Shown one piece after another: positions 17,802 to 25,816 of a stretch of 64,000 bases of DNA (its first letter is position 1; the number at the start of each line of letters is the position of its first letter). Below the pieces are notes generated by a model. The model saw nothing but the letters and a program-made list of their open reading frames with translations, had not been told where the DNA came from and searched no databases. Made by a program: the position numbers and the translations under genes. Source of the DNA: JAAXKN01 sp050258815 (GTDB lineage Bacteria > Bacteroidota > Ignavibacteria > Ignavibacteriales > SURF-24); NCBI GenBank assembly GCA_050258815.1, contig JBLMZM010000090.1:62001-126000 (forward strand), given 5' to 3'.

Positions 17802-18437
17802 ATGACATTAGATGTTTATAAAATAGATGGCAGCAAAAGCGGCGAAAGCATCGAACTCAATGATGGTATATTCAACATTGAGCCGAATCAACATGCAATC
17901 TATTTAGCAGTAAAAGCTCAAATGACGAATAAACGTCAGGGTACACACAAATCCAAAGAGAGAAGCGAAGTAAGCGGCGGCGGAAAGAAACCCTGGAGAC
18001 AAAAAGGCAGGGGTGGAGCAAGAGCCGGTACGACCAGATCTCCATTATGGGTTGGCGGCGGTACAGTATTTGGACCAAAACCAATTGATTACAAGGAATC
18101 TGTCAACAAGAAAGTCGGAAAACTTGCAAGAAAATCGGCATTCTCACTTAAAGTGAAGGGTGCTCAGATAATCGTTGTTGAGGATTTTGGATTTGATGTT
18201 CCAAAAACAAAAGAGTTTAACACAATATTATCAGCCTTTAAATTAAGCGGCAAAAGAACTCTGGTACTGACTGATGATAGCAGTAAGAATGTTTATCTGT
18301 CAGGCAGAAATATACAGAAACTGCATGTTATTGAGGCTGAAAAAGCTTCGACGTATGATATACTTAATAATCAAATGATTATTCTTCAGAAGAGTGCCGT
18401 AAAAAAAATTGAACAAACATTTGAGAAAAATTTATAA
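17802..18437 (+). CDS. rplD: 50S ribosomal protein L4
   Basis: A 211-residue exit-tunnel protein. The loop KKPWRQKGRGGARAGTTRSP (about residues 62-81) reaches the tunnel constriction where macrolide-resistance changes occur, and is wild type. In E. coli L4 autoregulates the S10 operon; no such leader was recognised here. 15 bases after rplC. Confidence 0.97.
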   Translation: MTLDVYKIDGSKSGESIELNDGIFNIEPNQHAIYLAVKAQMTNKRQGTHKSKERSEVSGGGKKPWRQKGRGGARAGTTRSPLWVGGGTVFGPKPIDYKESVNKKVGKLARKSAFSLKVKGAQIIVVEDFGFDVPKTKEFNTILSAFKLSGKRTLVLTDDSSKNVYLSGRNIQKLHVIEAEKASTYDILNNQMIILQKSAVKKIEQTFEKNL

Positions 18438-18449
18438 GGTAACTTAACA

Positions 18450-18746
18450 ATGCGAGAGATATTATATAGACCACTTCTGACCGAAAAGATGAATAATTTA
18501 AATGAAGGACAGAACAAGTACGGGTTTGTAGTTGATATAAATGCTAATAAAATCAGCATAGCAAAATCAATTGAAGAAAAGTTCAATGTAAAGGTTGAAG
18601 ACGTAAATACAATCAGGTATTCTGGTAAAATGAAAACCCAATTCAGAAAGAGTGGAAGATTTACTGGCAAGACCTCTCGATTTAAAAAAGCTATAGTTAC
18701 ACTCAAAGAAGGTCATAAGATAGACCTATTTGAACAAGTACAGTAA
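18450..18746 (+). CDS. rplW: 50S ribosomal protein L23
   Basis: A 98-residue protein at the tunnel exit, docking site for trigger factor and SRP. Begins with ILYRPLLTEKMNNL and contains KYGFVVDINANKISIAKSIE, the standard family core. Starts 12 bases after rplD. Confidence 0.96.
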   Translation: MREILYRPLLTEKMNNLNEGQNKYGFVVDINANKISIAKSIEEKFNVKVEDVNTIRYSGKMKTQFRKSGRFTGKTSRFKKAIVTLKEGHKIDLFEQVQ

Positions 18747-18777
18747 AACACGGATATATGAACTGGAGTAGTATTTA

Positions 18778-19605
18778 ATGGCAATCAGAAAATTAAAACC
18801 AATGACCCCGGGTACGCGCTTTATGTCGTACGCGTCATTTGAAGAAATAACTAAAGAGACACCTGAGAAATCCTTAGTTGTTTCCCTGAATAAATCAGGC
18901 GGAAGAAACAACCACGGAAGAGTAACTGCCAGACACATTGGCGGCGGACATAAAAGAAAATACAGAATAATTGATTTTAAGAGGGATAAACACGGAATAG
19001 AATCAAAAGTATTTTCCATTGAATATGATCCGAATCGTTCATGTAGAATTGCTTTACTGCATTACAAAGACGGAGAGAAGAGATATATACTCGCTCCTGA
19101 AGGCTTAAAAGTTGGTGATACAGTATTATCAGGAACCGGCAGCGAAATTAAAGTTGGAAATGCGCTTAAATTAAAAGAAATGCCCTTAGGAAGCTTTGTT
19201 CACAATGTTGAATTAAAGCCTGGAAAAGGCGGGCAGATTGGCCGCAGCGCCGGATGCTCTCTTCAGGTAATGGCAAAAGAAGGCAAGTATGCGCAGTTAA
19301 AAATGCCTTCAGGCGAAGTAAGGCTTGTTAACCTTGAGTGTATGGCAACTTACGGAGTTGTTGGCAACTCCGAACACGAGAACATCAGTCTGGGTAAAGC
19401 CGGTAGAACAAGATGGATGGGCAAGAGATCCTATGTAAGAGGCGTTGCAATGAATCCTGTTGATCATCCAATGGGTGGTGGTGAAGGAAAGACCTCTGGC
19501 GGCGGACATCCTGTGTCACCCTGGGGAACACCAGCCAAGGGATATAAGACAAGAAAAAAGAAAAATCAATCAAATAAATTTATCATTAAACGTCGTAGTA
19601 AATAG
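18778..19605 (+). CDS. rplB: 50S ribosomal protein L2
   Basis: A 275-residue protein needed for peptidyl-transferase assembly. Landmarks are GGRNNHGRVTARHIGGGHK near the N-terminus, GQIGRSAGCSLQVMAKEG in the middle, and RGVAMNPVDHPMGGGEG with the conserved histidine near the C-terminus. Full length, 31 bases after rplW. Confidence 0.98.
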   Translation: MAIRKLKPMTPGTRFMSYASFEEITKETPEKSLVVSLNKSGGRNNHGRVTARHIGGGHKRKYRIIDFKRDKHGIESKVFSIEYDPNRSCRIALLHYKDGEKRYILAPEGLKVGDTVLSGTGSEIKVGNALKLKEMPLGSFVHNVELKPGKGGQIGRSAGCSLQVMAKEGKYAQLKMPSGEVRLVNLECMATYGVVGNSEHENISLGKAGRTRWMGKRSYVRGVAMNPVDHPMGGGEGKTSGGGHPVSPWGTPAKGYKTRKKKNQSNKFIIKRRSK

Positions 19606-19615
19606 TGAGTTATCA

Positions 19616-19903
19616 ATGCCAAGATCAGTAAAAAAAGGACCATTTATCAGCACCAAGCTTCTGAAGAAGATTGACCAGTTGAATCAGACAAACCAGAAGA
19701 GAATAGTTAAGACCTGGTCACGTTCCAGCACTATTTCTCCTGACTTTGTAGGACACACGATTGCTGTTCACAACGGCAATAAAATGATTCCGGTCTATGT
19801 TTCTGAAAATATGGTTGGCCATAAACTTGGTGAATTTGCTCCAACAAGAATCTTTAGAGGTCATCCAGGAACAAAGTCTGAAAAGGCTTCAAAAGTAAAA
19901 TAA
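19616..19903 (+). CDS. rpsS: 30S ribosomal protein S19
   Basis: A 95-residue 30S head protein next to S13. MPRSVKKGPFISTKLLKKI and TWSRSSTISPDFVGHTIAVHNG are diagnostic; the C-terminal GEFAPTRIFRGH is present. The open frame begins far upstream inside rplB, but ATG 19616 is the family start, 10 bases after the rplB stop. Confidence 0.97.
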   Translation: MPRSVKKGPFISTKLLKKIDQLNQTNQKRIVKTWSRSSTISPDFVGHTIAVHNGNKMIPVYVSENMVGHKLGEFAPTRIFRGHPGTKSEKASKVK

Positions 19904-19929
19904 TTTAAAGAATAGAGGTTCAGGTAAAA

Positions 19930-20274
19930 ATGCAAGCAAAAGCTACACATAAATACATAAATTCCTCCCCTAGGAAGATGCGGTTAGTAGTTGATTTAAT
20001 CCGTGGAATATCTGTGAATAGGGCTTTGGAAGTTCTTCATTTTCATCCAAAACACGCTTCTAAGGATGCTGAAAAGGTTCTGAGATCGGCAATAGCGAAT
20101 CTGTTTAATAAGAATGAAAATACAAAGATTGATTCTGCCGAAGTGTTCGTAAAAGAAGCATTTGTGGATCAGGGGCCGTCTTTGAAGAGAATTTTACCTG
20201 CTCCCATGGGCAGAGCATATAGAATAAAAAAGAGATCAAATCATTTAACTATAGTAGTTGCTACTAAAGAGTAA
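19930..20274 (+). CDS. rplV: 50S ribosomal protein L22
   Basis: A 114-residue exit-tunnel protein. NSSPRKMRLVVDLIRGISV, AEKVLRSAIANL and the beta-hairpin around LKRILPAPMGRAYRIKKRSNH identify it; the hairpin tip is wild-type length. Starts 26 bases after rpsS. Confidence 0.97.
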   Translation: MQAKATHKYINSSPRKMRLVVDLIRGISVNRALEVLHFHPKHASKDAEKVLRSAIANLFNKNENTKIDSAEVFVKEAFVDQGPSLKRILPAPMGRAYRIKKRSNHLTIVVATKE

Positions 20275-20288
20275 TTTTGGAGGATTTT

Positions 20289-20930
20289 TTGGGACAAAAA
20301 ACTAACCCAATTGGTTTTAGATTAGGAATTATTAGAGGTTGGGAATCCAACTGGTATGAAAGCAAGAGTTATGCAACAAAGCTGGTAGAAGATAGTCAGT
20401 TAAGACAGTATATCAGAAAAAGATTGAAAAAAGCAGGAATTGCCAGGTTAATTATCGACAGGACCTCTAAAAACATAATCTTAACAATATATACTTCGAG
20501 ACCAGGTGTGGTTATCGGAAAAAGCGGGAAAGAAATTGCCCAACTCGAGCAAGAATTAAAACAGATTACTGATAAAGAGGTAAAGATTCAGATCACTGAA
20601 ATAAAGAGACCGGAATTGGATGCTTATCTGGTAGCAGATAACATTGCCTCGCAGTTAGAAGGAAGAATTTCTTTCAGAAGGGCAATGAAAAGCGCAATTA
20701 CCTCTGCAATGCGCATGGGTGCCGAAGGGATCAGGATCATGTGCGCTGGCAGATTAGGCGGAGCTGAAATGGCTCGTACAGAGCAATATAAAGAAGGAAG
20801 AATACCATTGCACACCTTACGAGCTGACATTGATTATGCTACAGCTACTGCTCAGACCATTTATGGTTCGATCGGAATTAAGGTATGGATCTGCCGTGGG
20901 GAAATTCTTGGTAAAAGAGCAACAGAGTAA
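20289..20930 (+). CDS. rpsC: 30S ribosomal protein S3
   Basis: A 213-residue protein lining the mRNA entry tunnel. MGQKTNPIGFRLGIIRGWES opens it, the KH domain carries RPGVVIGKSGKEIAQLEQEL, and the C-terminal domain has GAEGIRIMCAGRLGGAEMAR. The frame allows a TTG at 20277; TTG 20289 is preferred because it follows GGAGG (20279-20283) and gives the family start. Confidence 0.96.
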   Translation: MGQKTNPIGFRLGIIRGWESNWYESKSYATKLVEDSQLRQYIRKRLKKAGIARLIIDRTSKNIILTIYTSRPGVVIGKSGKEIAQLEQELKQITDKEVKIQITEIKRPELDAYLVADNIASQLEGRISFRRAMKSAITSAMRMGAEGIRIMCAGRLGGAEMARTEQYKEGRIPLHTLRADIDYATATAQTIYGSIGIKVWICRGEILGKRATE

Positions 20931-20950
20931 TAGCTAGGAGATATTTTATC

Positions 20951-21370
20951 ATGTTAATGCCAAAGAGAGTTAAATATAGAAAAACACAGCGCGGTAGAAT
21001 GACTGGAAAAGCATTTCGCGGCAGTGCAGTTTCTTTCGGTGATTTTGGTTTAAAGGCAATGGAACCAGCCTGGATTACAAGCAGACAAATTGAAGCATGC
21101 AGAGTGGCTATTTCACGTAAAATGAAGCGTGACGGAAAAGTCTGGATCAGAATTTTTCCAGACAAGCCGGTTACAAAAAAGCCTCTTGAAACCAGAATGG
21201 GTAAAGGTAAAGGTGCTCCGGAATTTTGGGTAGCAGTTATTAAGCCGGGACGCGTATTGTTTGAAGTTGCCGGTGTTCCAAAAGAACTGGCCGGTGAAGC
21301 CCTGAAGATTGCTTCACACAAATTACCTATAAAGACAAAAATTGTTACTAGACCTGATTTTGAACAATAA
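20951..21370 (+). CDS. rplP: 50S ribosomal protein L16
   Basis: A 139-residue protein at the A-site tRNA elbow. Begins MLMPKRVKYRKTQRGRMTG; GFGxxGLKA-type region reads SFGDFGLKAMEPAWITSRQ; later RMGKGKGAPEFWVAV. ATG 20957 is an alternative start two codons on. AGGAG lies 11 bases before ATG 20951. Confidence 0.97.
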   Translation: MLMPKRVKYRKTQRGRMTGKAFRGSAVSFGDFGLKAMEPAWITSRQIEACRVAISRKMKRDGKVWIRIFPDKPVTKKPLETRMGKGKGAPEFWVAVIKPGRVLFEVAGVPKELAGEALKIASHKLPIKTKIVTRPDFEQ

Positions 21371-21384
21371 TAAGGTTTGTTAAA

Positions 21385-21582
21385 ATGAAAATTCACGAAA
21401 TCAGAGAAATGACTTCTGAGGATTTAGAAAAAAGAATTAATGAAGAAAAGAAGAATCTTTTAGATCTAAAATTTTCCCATGCATTGAAGCAGTTGACTAA
21501 TACTGCAAAACTGAAGCTTATCCGCAAGGATATTGCAAAAATGGAAACTGTTTTACGTCAAAGAGCAGTAAATAGTAAATAA
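21385..21582 (+). CDS. rpmC: 50S ribosomal protein L29
   Basis: A 65-residue helical protein at the tunnel exit. MKIHEIREMTSEDLEKRINE and the closing LIRKDIAKMETVLRQRA match the family two-helix layout. 14 bases after rplP, in the conserved rplP-rpmC-rpsQ order. Confidence 0.94.
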   Translation: MKIHEIREMTSEDLEKRINEEKKNLLDLKFSHALKQLTNTAKLKLIRKDIAKMETVLRQRAVNSK

Positions 21583-21623
21583 GTTAAGAAAGTAAATAAA
21601 TAGGGAGTGAGATCTGTAATATT

Positions 21624-21881
21624 ATGGAACAACGGCCATTAAGAAAAACTAGAATTGGTTATGTTGTAAGCAACAAAATGGAAAAAAGCATAACTGTTGC
21701 CATAGAGCGAAAAGTTGCTCATAATCTATATAAGAAATATTTCAAGAAAACTACTAAACTAATGGCTCATGACGAAAAGAATGAATGCGGGGTTGGTGAT
21801 CTTGTCAAAATAATGGAAACAAGGCCTCTTAGCTTAAAGAAGAAGTGGCGATTAGTAGAAGTTATTCAAAAAGCTAAGTAA
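21624..21881 (+). CDS. rpsQ: 30S ribosomal protein S17
   Basis: An 85-residue OB-fold protein binding the 5' domain of 16S rRNA. RKTRIGYVVSNKMEKSITVAI and ETRPLSLKKKWRLVEVI are the family motifs. The best Shine-Dalgarno-like stretch (GGGAG, 21603-21607) is unusually far, about 16 bases, from ATG 21624. Confidence 0.95.
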   Translation: MEQRPLRKTRIGYVVSNKMEKSITVAIERKVAHNLYKKYFKKTTKLMAHDEKNECGVGDLVKIMETRPLSLKKKWRLVEVIQKAK

Positions 21882-21907
21882 CAGAAGTTTTTAGGGAGAA
21901 TACCAAA

Positions 21908-22276
21908 ATGGTTCAAGAAGAAACAAATTTAGTAGTAGCTGACAACTCTGGCGCTAAAAAAGTCAGATGTATCAGGGTACTTGGTGGAAGTAGTAGAAGA
22001 TATGCTAGCGTTGGCGACTTAATTGTTGTCAGTGTTAAGACAGCTATACCTGGTGGAACTGTCAAAAAAGGTGAAGTTTCAAAGGCTGTAATTGTCAGAA
22101 CAAAGAAAGAAGTAAGAAGAAACGATGGTTCATACATCAGGTTCGACGAAAATGCAGCAGTGTTAATAAATAACCAGAATGAACCAAAAGGAACTCGCAT
22201 CTTTGGACCAGTTGCTAGAGAGCTGAGAGACAAGAAATTCATGAAAATTATTTCTTTAGCCCCAGAAGTGTTATAA
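21908..22276 (+). CDS. rplN: 50S ribosomal protein L14
   Basis: A 122-residue subunit-interface protein. LVVADNSGAKKVRCIRVLGG, the basic GGTVKKGEVSKAVIVRTKKE and the closing GPVARELRDKKFMKIISLAPEVL are diagnostic. 26 bases after rpsQ, preceded by AGGGAG. Confidence 0.98.
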   Translation: MVQEETNLVVADNSGAKKVRCIRVLGGSSRRYASVGDLIVVSVKTAIPGGTVKKGEVSKAVIVRTKKEVRRNDGSYIRFDENAAVLINNQNEPKGTRIFGPVARELRDKKFMKIISLAPEVL

Positions 22277-22291
22277 AGCAGGATTTCAAAA

Positions 22292-22618
22292 ATGAAAATA
22301 CATAAAAACGATACAGTAACTGTCATTGCAGGTAACTCTAAAGGAAAAACCGGTAAAGTTCTGAAAGTATTCCCAAAATTGAATAGAGTTATTATTGAAG
22401 GTGTTAATCTTAGAAAAAGACACACTAAACCAAACCAGAGAAATCCTCAGGGCGGAATAGTCGAAAAAGAAGCTCCAATTAATGCTTCGAATGTCATGAT
22501 TATGGACCCGAAGGGGAATAAACCTGCAAGAATTGGTACACAGATTATCATAGACGATAAAACCGGTAAAAAGAAAAGAATAAGAGTTAGCAAACACAGC
22601 GGTGAAATGCTTTCATAA
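22292..22618 (+). CDS. rplX: 50S ribosomal protein L24
   Basis: A 108-residue KOW-domain assembly-initiator protein. MKIHKNDTVTVIAGNSKGKTGKV shows the KOW motif, followed by VIIEGVNLRKRHTKPNQRNPQGGIVEKEAPI (two adjacent segments). 15 bases after rplN. Confidence 0.96.
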   Translation: MKIHKNDTVTVIAGNSKGKTGKVLKVFPKLNRVIIEGVNLRKRHTKPNQRNPQGGIVEKEAPINASNVMIMDPKGNKPARIGTQIIIDDKTGKKKRIRVSKHSGEMLS

Positions 22619-22648
22619 TACTTTATTTATAGAGGTTTGATTATTATT

Positions 22649-23323
22649 ATGGCTGAAAAGAAATCACAAAAAACTGAATCACAGAAGAAAGAACAACCTG
22701 AGAAAAAAGTTAAAGGCGCTAAAGAGGCCCCTGCAGCTGAAGCCCAGGTAAAAGAAGAGAAAATTGCTCCCAGGTTGTTTGATCGGTATAAAAAGGAAAT
22801 AACACCTGAATTACAGAAGAAATTCTCTTATAAGAGCATTATGCAGGTTCCGAAGCTTGAAAAGATTGTAATAAACATGGGTGTTGGTTCTGCGGTTACG
22901 GACCCCAAGAATCTCGATGAAGCTACAAGAGATCTGGAGACTATAACAGGACAGAAACCAAGTGTTAGGAAAGCAAAAAAATCGATCTCTAATTTCAAGC
23001 TGAGAGAGGGAATGAAGATTGGTGCCATGGTTACACTAAGGCGTGAAAGAATGTACGAATTCCTCGACCGTCTTGTAACAATTGCATTACCCCGCGTAAG
23101 AGACTTTAGAGGTATTTCTGATAAATCATTCGATGGCAGGGGCAATTATACATTAGGTATAAAAGAACAGATCATATTTCCTGAAATAAATACTGATAAG
23201 GTAACTAAAATTCTTGGAATGGATATAACATTTGTTACTACTGCCAAGACAGATAATGAAGCATACGAATTGTTATCCGCTTTTGGAGTTCCATTCAGAA
23301 AAAAAGAAATTAAACAATCGTAA
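22649..23323 (+). CDS. rplE: 50S ribosomal protein L5 with N-terminal extension
   Basis: A 224-residue protein that binds 5S rRNA. The core from about residue 45 (RLFDRYKKEITPELQKKF) carries KIVINMGVGSA, GQKPSVRKAKKSISNFKLREG and PRVRDFRGIS. The first about 42 residues are a Lys/Glu/Ala-rich, probably disordered tail not found in the typical L5 of about 180 residues. A TTG at 22639 region is in frame nearby, but ATG 22649 after AGAGG is the better start. Confidence 0.94.
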   Translation: MAEKKSQKTESQKKEQPEKKVKGAKEAPAAEAQVKEEKIAPRLFDRYKKEITPELQKKFSYKSIMQVPKLEKIVINMGVGSAVTDPKNLDEATRDLETITGQKPSVRKAKKSISNFKLREGMKIGAMVTLRRERMYEFLDRLVTIALPRVRDFRGISDKSFDGRGNYTLGIKEQIIFPEINTDKVTKILGMDITFVTTAKTDNEAYELLSAFGVPFRKKEIKQS

Positions 23324-23333
23324 AAGGAAACTT

Positions 23334-23603
23334 ATGGCAAGAAAATCGTTGCTGGCCCGCGAAGCTAAAAGAAAAAAAATTGTTGAAAAGTATAAAAAGA
23401 TTAGACAAGAATTAAAAGAAAGCGGGAACTATGAAGCTTTGCAAGCTCTTCCTAAAAATGCAAGTCCTATAAGACTTCATAACAGGTGTTTAATGACAGG
23501 AAGGCCTAGAGGAGTTTACAGAAAATTCGGAATTTCCCGTTTGGTATTCAGAGAGATGGCTCTCAAGGGTGAGATTCCAGGTATAAAAAAGTCAAGTTGG
23601 TAA
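23334..23603 (+). CDS. rpsN: 30S ribosomal protein S14 (zinc-free long form)
   Basis: An 89-residue 30S head protein. MARKSLLAREAKRKKIVEKY and PKNASPIRLHNRCLMTGRPRG followed by RKFGISRLVFREMA identify S14. It has a single cysteine, so it is the long C-minus form without the zinc ribbon. The open frame runs upstream through rplE; ATG 23334 is preceded by AAAGGAAA. Confidence 0.96.
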   Translation: MARKSLLAREAKRKKIVEKYKKIRQELKESGNYEALQALPKNASPIRLHNRCLMTGRPRGVYRKFGISRLVFREMALKGEIPGIKKSSW

Positions 23604-23621
23604 TATTGAGGAGAATATTAA

Positions 23622-24017
23622 ATGCCAGTTACGGATCCTATCGCAGATTTTTTAACTAGAGTTCGGAATGCTGTAAAAGCAAAGAAAAAGTTTGTTGAAA
23701 TACCTGCTTCAACTGTAAAAAAGAATCTTGCTGAAATACTGAAAAACAACAAATTCATCAGCGGATATGAAGTATTAGAGGACAACAAACAGAATCAATT
23801 AAGGATTCAGTTAAAATATATTCAAGGTGTTTCTGCTATAAGCGGATTAAAAAGAATAAGTACTCCCGGACTGAGAATTTATTCCGGTAAGGATAAACTT
23901 CCGAAAGTGTTAAATGGTCTTGGAGTCGCTGTCATATCTACTTCAAAAGGGTTAATGACGGATAAGCAGGCTAAAAATGAATCAGTTGGCGGGGAAGTAC
24001 TCTGCCATATTTGGTAA
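23622..24017 (+). CDS. rpsH: 30S ribosomal protein S8
   Basis: A 131-residue protein binding the central 16S domain; in E. coli it represses the spc operon. DPIADFLTRVRNAVKAKKKFVEIP and ISTPGLRIYSGKDKLPKVLNG..VISTSKGLMTDKQAK are the family landmarks. ATG 23622 follows GAGGAG. Confidence 0.97.
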   Translation: MPVTDPIADFLTRVRNAVKAKKKFVEIPASTVKKNLAEILKNNKFISGYEVLEDNKQNQLRIQLKYIQGVSAISGLKRISTPGLRIYSGKDKLPKVLNGLGVAVISTSKGLMTDKQAKNESVGGEVLCHIW

Positions 24018-24038
24018 TTTATTGTATGGAGTTTGACA

Positions 24039-24575
24039 GTGTCACGTATAGGTAAAAAGCCAGTTTCAATAAGCGGAGTAACTGTTGCACAAACAGGTAA
24101 TACTCTTAAAATTAAAGGTCAGAAAGGGGAACTCGTTAAGAGTTTTCACCCCAACATTACAATTGAAGTTTCCAAAGAAGATATTGTAATTACAAGACCG
24201 GATGACGATAAAGAAAACAGAGCTTTACACGGATTAACTAGATCTCTGATACAGAACATGGTTACCGGCGTTAAAGAAGGATACACAAAAACTTTGGATA
24301 TCATAGGTGTAGGTTACAGAGCAGAATTAAAGGGTAAAAACCTTTTGTTAAGCCTGGGTTATTCGCATCCTATTTATTTTATGCCTCCTGATGATATTAC
24401 ATTAGAGGTAGTTACTCCGACTCAGATTAAAATATCCGGAATTGACAAGGAATTAGTCGGACTGGTAGCAGCTAAAATTAGGTCCTTCAAAAAACCAGAA
24501 CCTTATAAAGGTAAAGGTATTAAATATTCTGATGAAGTAATTATAAGAAAAGCTGGTAAAACAGCCGGTAAGTAG
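24039..24575 (+). CDS. rplF: 50S ribosomal protein L6
   Basis: A 178-residue protein near the sarcin-ricin loop, built of two related domains. MSRIGKKPVSI opens it and KGKGIKYSDEVIIRKAGKTAGK closes it. GTG 24039 is chosen over the in-frame TTG 24033 because GGAG (24028-24031) sits 7 bases before it and the resulting N-terminus is standard. Confidence 0.96.
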   Translation: MSRIGKKPVSISGVTVAQTGNTLKIKGQKGELVKSFHPNITIEVSKEDIVITRPDDDKENRALHGLTRSLIQNMVTGVKEGYTKTLDIIGVGYRAELKGKNLLLSLGYSHPIYFMPPDDITLEVVTPTQIKISGIDKELVGLVAAKIRSFKKPEPYKGKGIKYSDEVIIRKAGKTAGK

Positions 24576-24593
24576 AATTGGAGATGCCGTAAA

Positions 24594-24959
24594 ATGAGTT
24601 TAAAAACTAAAAATTCAAGATATCGTTCAAAAATCAAGATCAGGAAACATATCTCTGGTGTTGCCGAAAGACCCAGAATGACAGTAACGCGTAGTTTATC
24701 TCAGATCTATGTTCAATTGATTGATGATCAAACTGGTAATACCCTGGTTTCAGCTTCCACTCTTTCAAAAGAGATTGCTGAGGAGCTTAAGAACGCAAAG
24801 GGTAAAACAGATAAGAGCAAAATTGTTGGTAAACTAGCAGCGAAAAAAGCACTTGAAAAGAACATAAATTCAGTTGTTTTTGACCGCAATGGTTACAGAT
24901 ACCATGGGCGTATTAAAGCTTTAGCCGACGGTGCACGTGAGGCGGGATTAAAGTTTTAA
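24594..24959 (+). CDS. rplR: 50S ribosomal protein L18
   Basis: A 121-residue 5S rRNA-binding protein. KIRKHISGVAERPRMTVTRSLSQIYVQLIDD (two adjacent segments) and FDRNGYRYHGRIKALADGAREAGLKF are characteristic. Its stop is only 11 bases before a tRNA-Gln gene that interrupts the usual rplR-rpsE junction. Confidence 0.97.
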   Translation: MSLKTKNSRYRSKIKIRKHISGVAERPRMTVTRSLSQIYVQLIDDQTGNTLVSASTLSKEIAEELKNAKGKTDKSKIVGKLAAKKALEKNINSVVFDRNGYRYHGRIKALADGAREAGLKF

Positions 24960-24970
24960 CTAAGGAATGT

Positions 24971-25044
24971 TGCCGGGTCGTCTAATGGCAGGACTACGCC
25001 CTTTGGAGGCGTCTGTAGAGGTTCGAATCCTCTCCCGGCAGCCA
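24971..25044 (+). tRNA. tRNA-Gln (TTG) inside the spc operon
   Basis: Acceptor TGCCGGG (24971-24977) pairs perfectly with CCCGGCA (25034-25040), discriminator G25041, encoded CCA 25042-25044. D-arm TCGTCTAATGGCAGGAC. Anticodon TTG at 25003-25005 in the loop CTTTGGA on an ACGCC/GGCGT stem. T-arm AGAGGTTCGAATCCTCT. It lies on the same strand between rplR and rpsE, so it should be transcribed with the ribosomal-protein mRNA and cut out by RNase P and a 3' nuclease. Confidence 0.96.
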
Positions 25045-25092
25045 GAGCAAAAACCAGAAATTAAATAGAGCAATGAGTAAACGGAGAATAAA

Positions 25093-25599
25093 TTGAAGAA
25101 CTTAAAAGTTAGCGAAATCGAAGGTCTCAAAGAAAAAGTTGTATATATAAACCGCGTTGCCAAAGTTGTTAAGGGCGGTAGACGTTTCAGCTTTAATGCT
25201 ATTGTTGTCGTGGGTGATGGCAATGGGCATGTAGGCGTAGGCTTAGGCAAAGCTAATGAAGTAACAGATGCAATTTCTAAGGGAATTGATGATGCTAAAA
25301 AGAATGTATACAGGGTGTCAGTAGTAAAAGGTACAATACCACACCAAATATTAGGTAAATTCGGGGCCGGTAAAGTGTTGCTGAAACCTGCTTCTCCAGG
25401 AACCGGACTCATTGCAGGTGGTGGTGTGCGCGCCGTACTGGAGTCAGCTGGTGTCCAGGATATCCTAACAAAGTCACTAGGTTCCAGCAATCCTCATAAC
25501 TTGGTTAAAGCTACTTTAGACGGTCTGTTAAACCTGACAGATGCTAAGACTATGGCTGCTAAGAGAGGAATAACTGTGAAAGAATTATTTAATTCCTAA
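25093..25599 (+). CDS. rpsE: 30S ribosomal protein S5
   Basis: A 168-residue accuracy protein. Double-stranded-RNA-binding-like N-terminal part (LKEKVVYINRVAKVVKGGRRFSFNAIVVVGDGNGHVGVGLGKA, adjacent segments) and C-terminal part (IPHQILGKFGAGKVLLKPASPGTGLIAGG) are intact. Start TTG 25093 follows GGAG (25083-25086). Its mRNA 5' side would be generated by processing of the upstream tRNA-Gln. Confidence 0.96.
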   Translation: MKNLKVSEIEGLKEKVVYINRVAKVVKGGRRFSFNAIVVVGDGNGHVGVGLGKANEVTDAISKGIDDAKKNVYRVSVVKGTIPHQILGKFGAGKVLLKPASPGTGLIAGGGVRAVLESAGVQDILTKSLGSSNPHNLVKATLDGLLNLTDAKTMAAKRGITVKELFNS

Positions 25600-25612
25600 G
25601 ATGAGAATTGAG

Positions 25613-25807
25613 ATGGCAAAAAAATTAAAAATTACCCAGACAAGAAGTATAATAGACCGTAATAAGAAACAAAAGCTTACTATTGAAGCTCTTGGTCTTG
25701 GAAGGCCCAACTATACTGTGATACATAACGATACACCTCAGATCAGGGGTATGTTAAATAAGGTGTCACATTTAATTACTTTTGAAGAAATCGAAGAAAA
25801 CGATTAA
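25613..25807 (+). CDS. rpmD: 50S ribosomal protein L30
   Basis: A 64-residue protein. KKLKITQTRSIIDRNKKQKLTIEALGLGRPNYTVIHNDTPQIRGML (adjacent segments) is the short bacterial L30 fold. ATG 25601 is in frame, but ATG 25613 gives the standard MAKKLKIT start. Conserved rpsE-rpmD-rplO order. Confidence 0.95.
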   Translation: MAKKLKITQTRSIIDRNKKQKLTIEALGLGRPNYTVIHNDTPQIRGMLNKVSHLITFEEIEEND

Positions 25808-25816
25808 GGGATATAA

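Noticed and set aside
24960..25490. 176-codon minus-strand frame across tRNA-Gln and rpsE
   Set aside because: Shadow of rpsE in the opposite strand and antisense to a tRNA.
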